A stretch of DNA of 64,000 bases from contig RPFO01000084.1 of assembly GCA_009746045.1 (NCBI GenBank), forward strand, positions 1,486,618 through 1,550,617. Direction: 5' to 3'. This DNA is from Mesostigma viride. Its lineage: Eukaryota > Streptophyta > Mesostigmatophyceae > Mesostigmatales > Mesostigmataceae. Position numbers and translations under genes: made by a program. The notes below the pieces were generated by a model, which made no database searches, was not told the origin of the DNA, and saw nothing but the letters and a program-made list of their open reading frames with translations. Shown here one piece after another: positions 1 to 10,284 of this stretch (its first letter is position 1; each line of letters begins with the position of its first letter).

Positions 1-277
1 AGCATTAGAAATCAGCTGTGGCGATGCCACCTTGTATTGGCCGTTGGGAGCGATGATGCGATGAAGTATGAGAGGTTAGAGTAGGCATTTCGAGACAGAT
101 TTGTGGAGGATGGGGGCGGTATTTATGTAGTATTGGAAACGTGGTGGTTGGGAGCGTGGGTATGCCGGTTTAATGCGTCGATAGTCTGATCTCACCACGA
201 CTAGGTTCTGAAGTTGATTGCGTCGTTTCCCTTGTTCTCGGAATATGTTTTTGGATTTTCGGGATTAACACGAGCAG

Positions 278-780
278 GAGAGCTGGCGGAGGCCGAAGGG
301 TATTGATTCATGTGTCCGTCGTAAATACAAGGGCCGAATTCGCATGCCCAACATTGGGTATGGCTCCAACAAGAAGACCCGTCACGTGCTGCCGAACGGC
401 TTCAAGAAGTTTGTCGTTCACAACCCAGCGGATCTGGAGATGCTCATGATGCACAACCGGTGAGTCAGTGGGATGATTTTTGAGCGCTGGGTTCGATCAT
501 ATCTGGAAATGCTGGGAGTTCTCGACTTATTTCATGTGTGGTCGGTTCGTTTGGGCTCTTGGTCGCTTCGCTTTGTTACTTGTTTGCTGACGCGGCGTCT
601 TGCCGGTTACTCTGGCGTGGTGAACGTCGTGATATGCACCGCATCTGCAGTGTTTTCTGCGGGGAGATTGCGCACAACGTGTCCACCCTTAAGAGGAAGG
701 CCATTGTTGAGCGTGCTGCTCAGCTCAACATTGCCCTGACCAACGGCAACGCTCGCCTGCGCAGCCAGGAGGATGAGTAA
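278..780 (+). CDS. RPL32: 60S ribosomal protein eL32 (3' two exons)
   Basis: Structural protein of the large cytosolic ribosomal subunit. Two exons are visible: 278-459 and 651-780 (stop TAA). The first begins after a CAG acceptor with [11 protein letters not shown] and continues through [20 protein letters not shown] to LMMHNR. The second reads [11 protein letters not shown], then [18 protein letters not shown] and [10 protein letters not shown]. These are the conserved C-terminal blocks of eL32. The intron (460-650) starts GTGAGT and ends CTGCAG; the split Arg codon (CG|T) keeps the frame. The N-terminal exon(s) lie left of the window, because 1-277 looks like intron and holds no further eL32 block. 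Identification is very secure; the exact 5' boundary of the first visible exon is inferred from the acceptor. Confidence 0.95.
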
Positions 781-955
781 AGGGCTTACCATTATATCTA
801 GCCATGTTAGTGGAAATGGGCCTCCAACAGCTGTGAGTTATCAGGCAGTGGACGAGATTGGATGGGACTGTCTATTTTTAGTCAACAGTAACGCAAGGGC
901 GAGGCGTATTGCCCTCATGTGCTATGAGCCAAGGGGCTCTTGAGTCATTTGCAGC

Positions 956-960
956 TGTAA
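956..960 (+). terminator. TGTAA poly(A) signal of the eL32 gene
   Basis: TGTAA lies 176 bases after the eL32 stop. Green algae typically use TGTAA rather than AATAAA as the polyadenylation signal, so this is the likely 3' end of the transcript. The match is short and could occur by chance, but its position fits. Confidence 0.5.
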
Positions 961-2434
961 ACTTGTGAATAAACTTATTTACTGCCCATCCTGCAAAGAT
1001 TGCCCCCTTTTGTTCGAGGTGAGTGATTGGGCTGAATGGCCCTCCTTGGGATGTGTTTCTTCCCGCCTGGCCATGCGTTTCCATTTAATGAGACAACCAT
1101 ATACAAACTGTGTTCGAGCATGGAATCTCGCTGTTGTTGATCATTCACATACCCATGTTTGTGTTTGTGTGATGTCACCTCCGGGGATTGGGTGCCTTTC
1201 ATTATCTGTGGCTTTCTCGGTGTTAATTGTTTGTTTTAAAATTGCTACCCCCCCACACCCGCCAGCCCTTCCTCTCCCCCTTCTTGGCTTGTAAAGTTTG
1301 TACCAATAACCTTAGTGGTCCCAAGGAAACCTTCCTGGTCTTTTCTCGTTCCTACGAGTCCTTATTGGTGGCGTGCATGCTCACCCAGCAAGATGGCCAT
1401 GTAGGTGTATGAACCCCGTGCCAATCCGTATGAACCTGTGTTAGCGCTTGTGGCCGTGATCTTGCTCAGTGGTATTGTATTGTATCTGAGGCCATGTCGG
1501 GCAGGAGGAGGCCTTGGCACGCAACTGTCTTTGCCTGTGTGGCAGGGCAGGGCATGTGATTAGCTTGTACAAAGTATGCTAGGTGGCGCCTGGCACCCTG
1601 CCCAAACTTGACGGTTGACATGTCAGCACTGATTTTCAGTGAGGCGGTCTTATGGATGGGTGATATCAGCACAGGTGTGTGGAGTGGCTGCACCTTGGCG
1701 GGAAGTAACTTGTTAACTTAACGTAACAACTTAACGTAACGTGTTACTGTTACGGTGTGTAACAACAAACGCACCTTGGTGCAGTGTGCGCCTAGTGTCG
1801 TGCGCGTAGATCTGGGCCAGGCGCTGTTGCCCGCAGCATCTGCCCTGGCAGTGTTGGTGGTGGAGCATCTGCCCTGGTGTTTGGGTGGCAGCGTTCGTAT
1901 GTGCTGTTTAGGTGCTGTTTGTGTGTGTTTGTGTGTGTGTGTGTGTGTCCTGCGAGGGGGATGCGACCATGTTGTGGTGGACTGCCAGTACAATATGTAT
2001 GTACTAATGTGTCAACCCCGTGGATAGGTGTTTCGGTAGATGATATTATCACGGGCATGCACGAGATGGGCGTAAGAAGACGCACGTCGCTGGGCATGTT
2101 ACACCCACATGCCATTGCTGATGTCTGTAGCTGTCCTTGGCTAGAGTCAACTGAGGAGTTGCTAGGGTATCCGTTTTGTGGTCTCGTGTATTTTCCACAT
2201 GTTTTGTTGTCGGTGCATGTATTTCCTGTCCAGGGCATCTTGCTTGTCGCCAGGCTAGTTGCTTGACATGCAATGTTCTGCAGGTTAGTTGCCGCCAGTT
2301 GGTCACCAAGGTATCAGTGGGACAATACACAGATGTTCAGCATTGGTTGCCTCAGTTGGGCATTTGAGTGTCACAACTGTGCTGGAGATGACATGCTTCA
2401 TCGTTCATTGATCAACCCGTGTTTTTTTACAATG
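961..2434. other. Intergenic, no supported gene
   Basis: Several short overlapping ORFs on both strands, none with a recognisable motif. A GT microsatellite lies around 1919-1948 and short GTTAACTTAACGTAAC-type repeats around 1705-1760. I see no gene here. Confidence 0.4.
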
Positions 2435-2477
2435 CGATGTATCGCGTTGCAGGGTTAGAACGCGATGTATCGCGTTG
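2433..2477. repeat. Twin GCGATGTATCGC palindromes
   Basis: Two nearby copies of GCGATGTATCGCGTTG. The second extends to an 8-bp-arm inverted repeat (AACGCGAT / ATCGCGTT, 2459-2466 and 2469-2476, 2-base spacer). Could be a short protein-binding site or the remnant of a palindromic element. Confidence 0.5.
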
Positions 2478-2624
2478 TAATCTGACACGTCGCAGACACA
2501 CTAGATATGAGATTTTCGGTCTGAAACTCGGTGGACGGCCTCCTTCCATCCCGTAGAACTCAAGAAAAAATTCTGGTATTTTGGGGACTATTTTTGTGCA
2601 AACAAATATTAAAAAAAAATAAAA

Positions 2625-2700
2625 TTATAACATGCCTCCGTTGGGAGATCATTAATTAATTAATTAGGAACATAACTCCGTTGGGAGTATATGTAGCACA
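2625..2700 (-). repeat. LINE tail remnant
   Basis: AT-rich stretch with ATAAAATTATAACATGCC, CTCCGTTGGGAG twice, and a TTAATTAATTAATTAG block. The same modules, in the other orientation, form the 3' tail of the LINE ending near 6,900, so this is probably a solo 3' tail pointing left. Confidence 0.55.
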
Positions 2701-2739
2701 TATTCTGATCTATGATTTATGATATAGCACATAGCCCAG

Positions 2740-3233
2740 AGAAGGGGCATATGGCCTATCATACATTCTAAGCTACTTCCTGCAAGGGTGGGAATGTATA
2801 CGACCCTTGCTCTAGGTGCACCAGGGCACTTGCAGCCCCATGATGTTCAAGCTATGCCCAGCTTAGGGGGGAGCCTGTCATGGGGGGGAAGATCAGCATA
2901 GCTATACAAAAGCTAGGGCATGGCGTCTCAGCAGAGAGTTACTCCCTGCATGGGCATGGCATAATTAAATAAAGCTAGGCATCATCGATGCCTAGCCTTA
3001 TTTAGTAATGTTGTGCCCATGCAGGGAGTCACTCTCTGCTGAGAAGCCATGCCATAGCTCTTGTATAGCCATGATGATCTTCCCCCTCACAGGCATGCTC
3101 CCCCCTTACCCGGGCATAGCGTGATAGACCATGAGGGTGCGGGTGCCCTGGTGCACCTAGAGCAAGTGTTGTTTACATTCCCACCCTTGCAGGAAGTAGC
3201 TTAGAATGTATTATAGGCTCATATGCCCCTTCT
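2740..3233. repeat. Large fold-back (inverted repeat) element
   Basis: Two arms of about 245 bases, 2740-2983 and 2987-3233, are imperfect reverse complements. The core GCTAGGCATC ATC GATGCCTAGC spans 2974-2996. Outer ends AGAAGGGGCATATG and CATATGCCCCTTCT match, as do internal blocks such as AAGCTACTTCCTGCAAGGG. No coding capacity. It resembles a non-autonomous fold-back element or MITE. A diverged copy of the right arm occurs at about 12,330-12,540. Confidence 0.7.
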
Positions 3234-3540
3234 AGTGCCCCTTCTAGGCTCATATGCCCCTTCTGTGCTAGGTTTACGTTGGTAAAAGGTTTACGGTGCG
3301 CCGAGCTATGGATGCCGAGAATGCTCATAACTTTTGATTCCGGGCATGAAATTTGGTCGGGTAAATTGCTACAGACTCGCTTTTTGATGACGAACACGCT
3401 GATCTAATTTTTGGCAGCCATCGCCAAGGATTTCGAAAGTTATCGCCGGCGGCCTGCCCAGCAGATATCGCTATTTTTCTGCACGTTATGGCGGCACCAC
3501 GCACGTGAGCCGTGCGCCTGCGCCCCCTGCCATCGTCTAG

Positions 3541-4734
3541 GTGCTATTAAACGTAGCCATGGAGGCCCCCGCATCGTCTTCAGTTCTTGCTGCCGAGTCT
3601 CTCGAGGACAAACTTGCTGCAAACAAAATCGCCACCGACATTGCCGCGGCCAAGAAAGCCGCTAACAAGCGCACCAAGACTTCGGCAGCGACTTCGGAAG
3701 CAACGCCGATAGCGGTTGAAACCTCCTTGCCGGACTCCATTTCTTCCTCATTCTACATGCCAGACGCACGTTTGAGCCTGGACGACATCGCTGCCTTCCT
3801 TGGCTTCAGCGACGCCGAGGTGCGACGCGTGCTGCAGCTCCGCTACGAACACAACGCCCCGATTCGCCACCCTCGCACCGGCCAGGTTATGGACGCTCCT
3901 TCGGATACCATTGATGCTTTGGAGCCCAAGGATTGCCGTCTTGCATGTCTTATTTCGTGCTGCTCTGAACTTGTCGAGCTGCCGGCGACACCCATCGCCA
4001 GGCCAGCCCCCGCGACCGACACTACCGTGCCGCTGCAGGACCTCGCACAGTCTTTTACGACCGTGCAGGGCGACATTAAGGTCCTGAAGGAGACGATGCT
4101 GGAGCTGAAGAAAGCCATGGCAGCCCCTGCCAAAACTACCACGTTTGCCGATGTCACCGGCAAGCAATTGACCACCATCGTTCAACAGGCGGCCAAGTCT
4201 GCAGCTACCGCTGCGGTCACCCAGAATGAAGTGCAGCAACGCCAACGCAATATGGTAATCAAAGGCTTCCAGAAAGGCGCGGCAGCACAGGAGACAGCAC
4301 ACTCACTTGCCGAGGAGCTGCGCGGCCCAGCGTTTCTGGGGAAGCTGCAGCTCCAGAACCGTGTTGCCATTGAACGTGCCATTCGGCTGCCAGGCCCTCT
4401 GGGCCTGGTCGTCGTCACCATGGCCTCCATGCACGACAAACGCCTCGTGCTGGGAGCACGTCGTCTGCTCCAACGCGGTGACTTCAGCCTCGACGAGGAC
4501 TACACGACGGCTCAACTGAAGGCGAGGAGCGCGGTGTGGAACAGCACCATCGTCCAGGAGACCAAGAAGCAAGAGACCAAGGGTAAGCGCATTAAGTTGC
4601 GTCTGCTTCAGGATGGCTCCTTTGCAGCATTCTTTGATGGGCACAGGATTACAGGTGTTCCGATTAACACCCCCGGAGCGGAGTCTCGTCAGGCGTCTAG
4701 CCAGAAGGGTGCTGCCTCTGTTGGTAGACAGTAG
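3541..4734 (+). CDS. LINE ORF1 protein (L1-ORF1-like)
   Basis: A 397-aa ORF upstream of an endonuclease ORF, in the position of a LINE ORF1 (RNA-binding protein of the retrotransposition RNP). It has an Ala-rich N terminus, then a predicted coiled-coil segment near residues 165-197 (DIKVLKETMLELKKAM), then an RRM-like and C-terminal region (RNMVIKGF around residue 238, later GDFSLDEDYTTAQ and FAAFFDGHRITG). Its C-terminal half aligns by eye with the ORF1 fragments at 8,004-8,300 and 10,285-11,456, which read DDDLTLAQQQRRRELWP at the same place. The first in-frame ATG visible may be 3559 or the upstream codon at 3541. The reading frame is intact although the rest of the element is deleted. Function is assigned from position and motif resemblance, not from a search. 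Confidence 0.7.
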   Translation: MLLNVAMEAPASSSVLAAESLEDKLAANKIATDIAAAKKAANKRTKTSAATSEATPIAVETSLPDSISSSFYMPDARLSLDDIAAFLGFSDAEVRRVLQLRYEHNAPIRHPRTGQVMDAPSDTIDALEPKDCRLACLISCCSELVELPATPIARPAPATDTTVPLQDLAQSFTTVQGDIKVLKETMLELKKAMAAPAKTTTFADVTGKQLTTIVQQAAKSAATAAVTQNEVQQRQRNMVIKGFQKGAAAQETAHSLAEELRGPAFLGKLQLQNRVAIERAIRLPGPLGLVVVTMASMHDKRLVLGARRLLQRGDFSLDEDYTTAQLKARSAVWNSTIVQETKKQETKGKRIKLRLLQDGSFAAFFDGHRITGVPINTPGAESRQASSQKGAASVGRQ

Positions 4735-4808
4735 GTAGACAACCTTCCTCGTCGGCTCGCGGCTAACAGGCTTCGGGGACAGCCTCTAAATAGTCCCGTT
4801 CCACTACC

Positions 4809-6329
4809 ATGCATCGACCTAACAGTCGACTGAGACACATGGTGGTGCCGGTATCTCGGGCCAGAACGACAGCTCTCAGCAGCAAGATTAGCAACACCCA
4901 ACGCATGCTAGATTTCCTACGCCTCTGCGTTGCGCAAGCATCCCCGAATACCCAGAGCAGGCGGCAGGCTCGCATCCTACGCCTGCAGGACAAAATAAAT
5001 GCGATGAAAAGCACTATTTCCACCGCTTCCCTTCCCCCCTCCGTTCCACCCCCACCTCCATTCCCCGCCGCACCCACCCCCATCACCCATCGTCGTTCTC
5101 CCCTGGTGGGCCAGCAGGCATCCTTGGCCCTTGCCACTTTTAACACCCGCACATTGCTAGATGACGACCATAGCTGCCGGATCGAGGAGCTAGTCGCATT
5201 TTGCATTGAGCATCGTGTATCTATATTAGGCGTCCAGGAACACCGCCGCACGGTGCCACTTGGCCTGGTGAGCACTGCTCGCTTGGCGGGTGGCTGGCGG
5301 TTTTACTTCGCTGGCAGCGGTACGTCTGGCCAAGGTGGTGTTGGTCTTTTGTGTTCGCCGCTGGCAGTTGCTAGCCTCAGCACGCTTAAGTTTCTAACCC
5401 CACGCCTTATGGTAGCACATTTCACCTCTGTCGAGGGGCGGTCTAAACACCACCTCACGGTGGGGGTGGGCTACGCACCCCACAGTGGTCTACCTGATTC
5501 GGCCCGTGAGGAGTTCTTCGAATCTTTGCATGACCTTGAGAGGGTCACTCCGGCCCGCCACTTTTTGGTTATGCTGCTCGACGCCAATGCCACGCTCCCC
5601 GTGGGCACTGCTGGCAGTCGCTTTGCGCCTGCTGACACGGAAGCTAACGCCAATACTCCCCTTTTCTCTGCCTTTTTGCGGGATAGCGGGATGGTTGCTG
5701 TCAACTGTCAATTCCAACGTCCCTCACAGGACTTGGTCACTTTTCGTGGCCCTAACGGCCGTCAGGCCTGTCTGGACTATGTGGTGGTACGGCAGCCCAG
5801 GTGTACCTCGGTTCTGGACGCCCGAGTGTTTGACACGCCCACGGTGTGCTCTGACCACCGGTTGGTGCGCGCGACCCTTCGGCTCCGGTTCCACGTCCCC
5901 ACGCGCCGCGCCACAGTGGTCCGCCCTGACTGGTCTGCTCTACGTCCGGTCAAGGGAGATCCTGAGGACTGGACGGACGCCGAGCACGAGCGGAACTGGT
6001 GCCGACGGAAGTACCTGTCGGCACTGGACGCCCGGGCGGACGTCGACAAGCTGGACAATGGTGCCCCCAACGCAGCCGTTTTTGCGGGCTTTGCGGCCCG
6101 TGCCCCGTTGCTGGCGGCCCGGCACCTGCCGGTCATGCCCCGCCGCCGCCCCGGCCCGCTCTACCGCCAGGACCCCAAGGTCTTGGCCGCCCGGCACCGC
6201 CTCAAGCGTAACCGGGACCCGCTGCAGAAACCATCGCTCAAGGCCGCCCTTGTGGAGGCCTACGCGCACGCTCAGGACGCGGAGGCGGCCCAGTGCATCG
6301 CGGATGCCAAGGCCTGCCAGGCCCGCTAG
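4809..6329 (+). pseudogene. LINE ORF2, APE endonuclease part (RT deleted)
   Basis: A 506-codon ORF holding the apurinic-endonuclease-like domain that nicks target DNA for LINE insertion. Signature blocks are ATFNTRTL (about residue 109), QEH (143-145), LLDANATL (256-263), LDYVVV (322-327) and the catalytic SDHRLV (348-353). Downstream is the linker normally leading to reverse transcriptase, but at about 6,328 the sequence jumps to the far C-terminal region of ORF2 in another frame. The finger, palm and thumb of RT are absent. This copy therefore cannot reverse transcribe by itself; it could in principle supply ORF1 and endonuclease. It starts 75 bases after the ORF1 stop. Confidence 0.85.
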
Positions 6330-6678
6330 GCAGCGTAGGATAGCATTTGTAGGACACCTTGCCCGCACTAGCCAGGTCGACACCACCCTTGGTCTGGCCG
6401 GCCCCCTGTGGCTTGGCCAGCCAGGGCGGCATATTCTGACCTGGCCTGGCCCCGCGGACATTCCCAAAAGGGTAGGGAAACCTGTCACCAACTACGTTCA
6501 GATGTTGCTGGACGACCTAGTGGTCCCAGCCCAGTTTGAGCACCGCATACACTCTCTCTCCCGTCTTTGGACTGTCATGCAGGACAAGACGCGGTGGAAG
6601 AAGATTGTCAAGGCGCACACGCCCGACCCTGTGGGCAAGCCACCTCCCCCCAAGCGGAGGAGGCGTTTTGATGAGTAG
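6329..6678 (+). pseudogene. LINE ORF2 C-terminal fragment
   Basis: After the internal deletion the sequence reads QRRIAFVGHLARTSQVDT, then GRHILTWPGP and a basic end (PPPPKRRRRFDE, stop at 6676-6678). It matches the C terminus of the minus-strand copy ending at 8,402. It is in a different frame from the endonuclease ORF, so the two are not co-translated as one protein. Confidence 0.85.
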
Positions 6679-6749
6679 TGTAGTTAGGATTTTCTAGATA
6701 GCCTAGCGTTAGTATAGTTCGACCACGCGGCTTCCTCCACCCCATCCAT

Positions 6750-6900
6750 CATGGAATATGTGCTACATGACCTCCCCACGGAGGCATGTTATAATTTAAT
6801 TTAATTTAATTTTTAATGCCCCTTCTCAGGGCTATGTGCTACATATACTCCCAACGGAGTTATGTTCCTAATTAATTAATTAATTAATCATCGGGAGGGT
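6750..6900 (+). repeat. 3' tail of the 3.5-6.9 kb LINE
   Basis: ATGTGCTACATGACCTCC, GGAGGCATGTTATAATTT, a TTTAATTTAATTT run, CTCCCAACGGAGTTATG and AATTAATTAATTAATTAA. The same modules recur at about 2,630, 8,300, 12,540-12,640 and 12,790-12,845 and mark this LINE subfamily's 3' UTR. Confidence 0.65.
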
Positions 6901-7025
6901 GGCTCATCATAGGCACACATGTACATGACTAAAAATGCTAGGCCTCAGCTGGTATAGTGCCTGTAGTAGGCGGGCATGTACAAGGCCACTGTCTAACTAT
7001 TCTACACTACTGCTACTGTATTCCC

Positions 7026-7160
7026 CTAGGCTGGGGCTTCTGGGGTCGCTGGGGCCGCGGGGGTCGAGGGGGTCGCGTGCCAGGGCTTGTGGCCGACGTA
7101 GATGGCCGCCCCCTTCCAGTACACCGGCTGGCCCGCCTTGGTCTGCCGGAGCTGGAGGTC
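7026..7160 (-). pseudogene. LINE ORF1 C-terminal fragment
   Basis: Minus-strand reading gives DLQLRQTKAGQPVYWKGAAI, then VGHKPWHATP, ending in TAG (7026-7028). This matches the C terminus of the ORF1 at 10,285-11,456 (LQLRQSARGKPVYWRGAVI, HVDHKPW). An isolated fragment with no start. Confidence 0.7.
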
Positions 7161-7330
7161 AATTAATTAATTAATTAGACTCGTGCTCCCGTTGGGGAGT
7201 CACGGAGCATTAACCCCGATGGATGGATGGATGGGTGCAAACAGTCCTACCGGTCTAATCGATCTACATCAGCTACCTACTACATCTATCTAACAGCATT
7301 CTAACTACAACATCTATCTAGACAGCCTCA
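7161..7330 (-). repeat. 3' tail of second LINE subfamily
   Basis: TTAATTAATTAATTAGACTC, GTGCTCCCGTTGGGGAGTCA and a GGATGGATGGATGGG block. The same modules end the LINE at 27.1-30.15 kb on the opposite strand (CCATCCATCCATC, ACTCCCCAACGGGAGCACGA). Confidence 0.7.
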
Positions 7331-7337
7331 CGCTGCC

Positions 7338-8003
7338 CTAGGGGAGCTGTCTGGCGTGCCTCCCACGGGATTGCACACGCGGGCGCTTCCCCACTGGGGG
7401 GGGCTCGTTGTCCTCTATGACCTGGGCCCACTTGGCCTTGTCCATCATCTTCTTCCAAATCACGGAGAGGCCTAGGCCCCCCATGTCCTCTACTAGCTGT
7501 TCTTTGAAGGTGCGGGCCTTGCGGCGTCTAACATCACTGGGCCCGGCCCACGTCAGGAGGTGCCGGCCAGGCTGGGCTGGTCGCAGTCCTGCGGGGGGGC
7601 CACGTGAGGTGTCTACCTGGTTGGTGCGAGCTAGGTGCCCTACTAGCTGCAGGCGTCGCTGCTTAATGGTGCTGGTGATATATGGCATGCCCTGGTACAG
7701 GTCCTCATTGCGGACATGAGCAGCATATCCTACTCTGAAAGTGGAACGCAGCATGTTGGTGACCGCGCCGTCCAGCTTGCGGGCCAGGTCGGCGGTGAGG
7801 GTCCACGTCTCGGCCCCATACGTGAGAACAGGAAGGACGAGGACCTTGAACAGGTCCTGTTTCTCGATCTTGCCCAGGGGCTTGCGCCACAGGGCCCGGT
7901 ACTGGCGTAAAGCGTGCCAGGCGAGGGAGATGCGATGGTCCACATCAACCTCGCAGCTGGGGAGCAGGCTGCCCAGCAGCTTGACGCGGTCCCGATACAG
8001 GAC
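7338..8003 (-). pseudogene. LINE ORF2 C-terminal region (second subfamily)
   Basis: Reads VLYRDRVKLLGSLLPSCEVD, then LTYGAETWTLTADLARKLDG (typical post-RT region of LINE ORF2), then RRLQLVGHLARTNQVDTS and GRHLLTWAGPSDV, ending at 7,338. Endonuclease and RT core are missing: upstream it is joined directly to an ORF1 fragment. Probably an internally deleted copy like that at 3.5-6.9 kb. Confidence 0.8.
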
Positions 8004-8300
8004 TTGAGAGCTGGAGGTAGGTCGGCCATAGCTCCCGTCGCCGTTGTTGCTGCGCCAGGGTCAAGTCGTCGTCCACGGTGAAGGGAGTCTTCTCGAGCCG
8101 CTTGCGGCGTCGGAGAAACGAAATCTTGTCCGCTGGGCTCTCAAAGATGAGAAGAAGCGGAGGCGCCCCTGCCTTACCCCGCGCGCGGGGGAGGCGGTGG
8201 GCGGTCAGCTTAATCTCACCAAGAAGGCCCATGCGTGCAAGGATTTTGCTCTCAAACGCACGTGCAAGCTTCTCGGAATTCTCACCTTCCTCCTGGGAGA
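8004..8300 (-). pseudogene. LINE ORF1 C-terminal fragment
   Basis: Minus-strand ORF reading GEIKLTAHRLPRARGKAG, KISFLRRRKRLEKTPFTV and DDDLTLAQQQRRRELWPTYL. These match ORF1 at 11,160-11,350. It fuses at about 8,003 to ORF2 C-terminal sequence, so the deletion removed the end of ORF1, the endonuclease and the RT. The right edge abuts an ATGATCTCCC tail-type motif. Confidence 0.75.
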
Positions 8301-8401
8301 TCATGTAGCACATATTCCAGGATGGATGGGTGGGGTGGAGGAAGCCGCATAATCGAACTATCCTAACTCTAAGCTATCTAGTCTAGAAAATCCTAACTAC
8401 A

Positions 8402-10126
8402 CTACTCATCAAAACGCCTCCTCCTCTTGGGGGGAGGGGGCTTGCCCACAGGGTCGGGCGTGTGCGCCTTGACAATCTTCTGCCACCGCGTCTTGTCCTG
8501 CATGGCAGTCCAAAGACGGGAGAGAGAGTGGATGCGGTTCTCAAACTGGGCTGGGACCACTAGGTCGTCCAGCAACATCTGGATGTAGTTCGTGACAGGT
8601 TTCCCTACCCTTTTGGGAATGCCCTTGGGGCCAGGCCAGGTCAGAATGTGTCGCCCTTGCTTCGCCAAGCCGCTGGGGGCCGGCCAGACCAAGGGCGGTG
8701 TCGACCTGGCTGGTGCGAGCAAGGTGTCCTACAAATGCTATCCTACGCTGCCTAATCTCATCCGAAATACGAGGCATACCATGATACAAAGACTCTAATG
8801 ACGGGCGCTTGGAAAACCCTACGTTAAGGACCTGTCGGAGCATCCTGTAAACCGTGCCGTTGAGCCTAGCTGCCAGTTTGGGTGTGATGGTCCACGCCTC
8901 GGCGCCATACGTGAGCACCGTGAGGACGAGGACCTTGAAGAGCATGCGCTTGCGGTGCTCGCCCAGGCCCTTCGAGCGCCAGTAGGTGTTGAGCGAACGG
9001 AGCCTGGCCCAGGCCAGGCCGATGCGGGTGTCCACATCGTCTGCAGTGTCAGGAAGCCAGCTCCCCAACAGCTTGAAGCGATCGCGGAACGGGACCTCCG
9101 TCCCGTCGAGCAGGCGCGGCAGCGGGCCGGGCCCGCTTCAAATGTTCCGCCGTCCAAGCCAAGTGTGTGACACTTTTTCGCTATTTTCGCAAAAAAAAAA
9201 GTAAAATTTCGCACGAGTTCGCGTGATTTTCGCGTGATTTTCGCAAAATTTTCACACATTTTCGCACGATTTCGCACGATTTCGCACAATTTTGCATGAT
9301 TTCGCACGATTTCGCATGGATTTCAACCAAGGGTCGTTTTGGGGAGTAACGTTTGACAAAATTTCGCATGAATTCACACACGTTGTGCACATCAAAATTT
9401 TTTACCGTCGACATTTTTCACATGAAATTTTGCACGATTTCAGCAAATTTCGCACAATTTCGCACGATTTCAGCAAATTTCACACAATTTCAGCAAATTT
9501 CGCACAATTTCAGCAAATTTCGCACAATTTCGCACGATTTCGCACGACGAATCACTCTGCAGAGTGACGATCGTCGAAAAAGTCCAAAAAACGACAAAAA
9601 GTGTCACACTTTTCGGAACATTTGAAGTGGGCCCGGCCAGCGGTGGTGTACTGGAGGCCCCAATCACCATCGCCTCAGTTTTGACACTAATCTCCAACCC
9701 CACCGCCCGCGCCTCCAGGCCCAGACACTGGTCCAGCCAGGTCTGAATGTGCTCGGGGCTCGCGATGAGGGTGGTGTCATCCGCATAAATCAGGTCGGCA
9801 AGGCGTTAACCAGGTCTAACCCCGCCGTGCTCTGTCTCGTTAAGGATGTCCAAGCCTGGCTCGAACCCCTTAAGAGCAGTAAAGTGCGCACGTGCCCGGC
9901 GCATGACGTGATCCACGACAATAATGAACAGGTATGGGGACAGGACACAACCTTGCCACACCCCGTGGTGAAGGGGGAATGGTGGGGTGGTGCCTTCCGC
10001 AGTCCGCACTACTGCCTGTGAGCCCTCATACAGTCGGCGAATGGCAGCAATAAACGCAGGTGGTACCCGATCCAGAGCTAGGATGGCCCAAAGAGCCTCC
10101 CAGAGAACCGTGTCAAAGGCCTGCAA
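8402..10126 (-). pseudogene. LINE ORF2, RT to C terminus, interrupted
   Basis: Minus-strand ORF2 remnant. From the 5' side: QAFDTVLWEALWAIL (RT motif A region), GVWQGCVLSPYLFIIVVDHV (motif B region), and LADLIYADDTTLIASPEHIQ with the catalytic YADD at 9776-9787. Then LGLEARAVGLEIS, GSWLPDTADDVDTRIGLAWA, LTYGAEAWTITPKL, RRIAFVGHLARTSQVDTAL and the RRRRFDE end (stop at 8402). Defects: truncation before motif A at about 10,122; an in-frame TAA (9806-9808) six codons before YADD; a 514-bp inverted-repeat insertion at 9125-9638; and a frameshift near 8,655. Inactive. Confidence 0.85.
9125..9638. mobile_element. Non-autonomous TIR element inserted in LINE ORF2
   Basis: The ends are inverted repeats: GGCCGGGCCCGCTTCAAATG at left and its near-perfect reverse complement at right. 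Inside these are GTGTGACACTTTTT and its complement. AGCG flanks both sides (9121-9124 and 9639-9642), a 4-bp target duplication. Removing the element plus one AGCG rejoins the LINE frame exactly (…SSTPPL before, PRLLDG after). The interior is AT-rich and built from variants of TTTCGCACGATTTCGCA; it has no ORF of note. A cut-and-paste MITE-like element is the best description; superfamily unknown. Confidence 0.8.
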
Positions 10127-10284
10127 ACAAATATGTACCGCTGAAATCAGGCATTTTCACGGGATGAAGGTGAAGACGGTGGCGATGGCGGCATGTAGAT
10201 CTCGCCAGTTTTCGCGTGAATTTTAGTGGCTGTTGGGTGGCACGACCATTAAATTAAATTAAGTTATAACTTGACTCCGTATAA

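Noticed and set aside
5485-6678. 397-codon plus-strand ORF overlapping the endonuclease
   Set aside because: Only its last ~115 codons (after 6,329) are LINE ORF2; the earlier part is the wrong frame of the endonuclease region.
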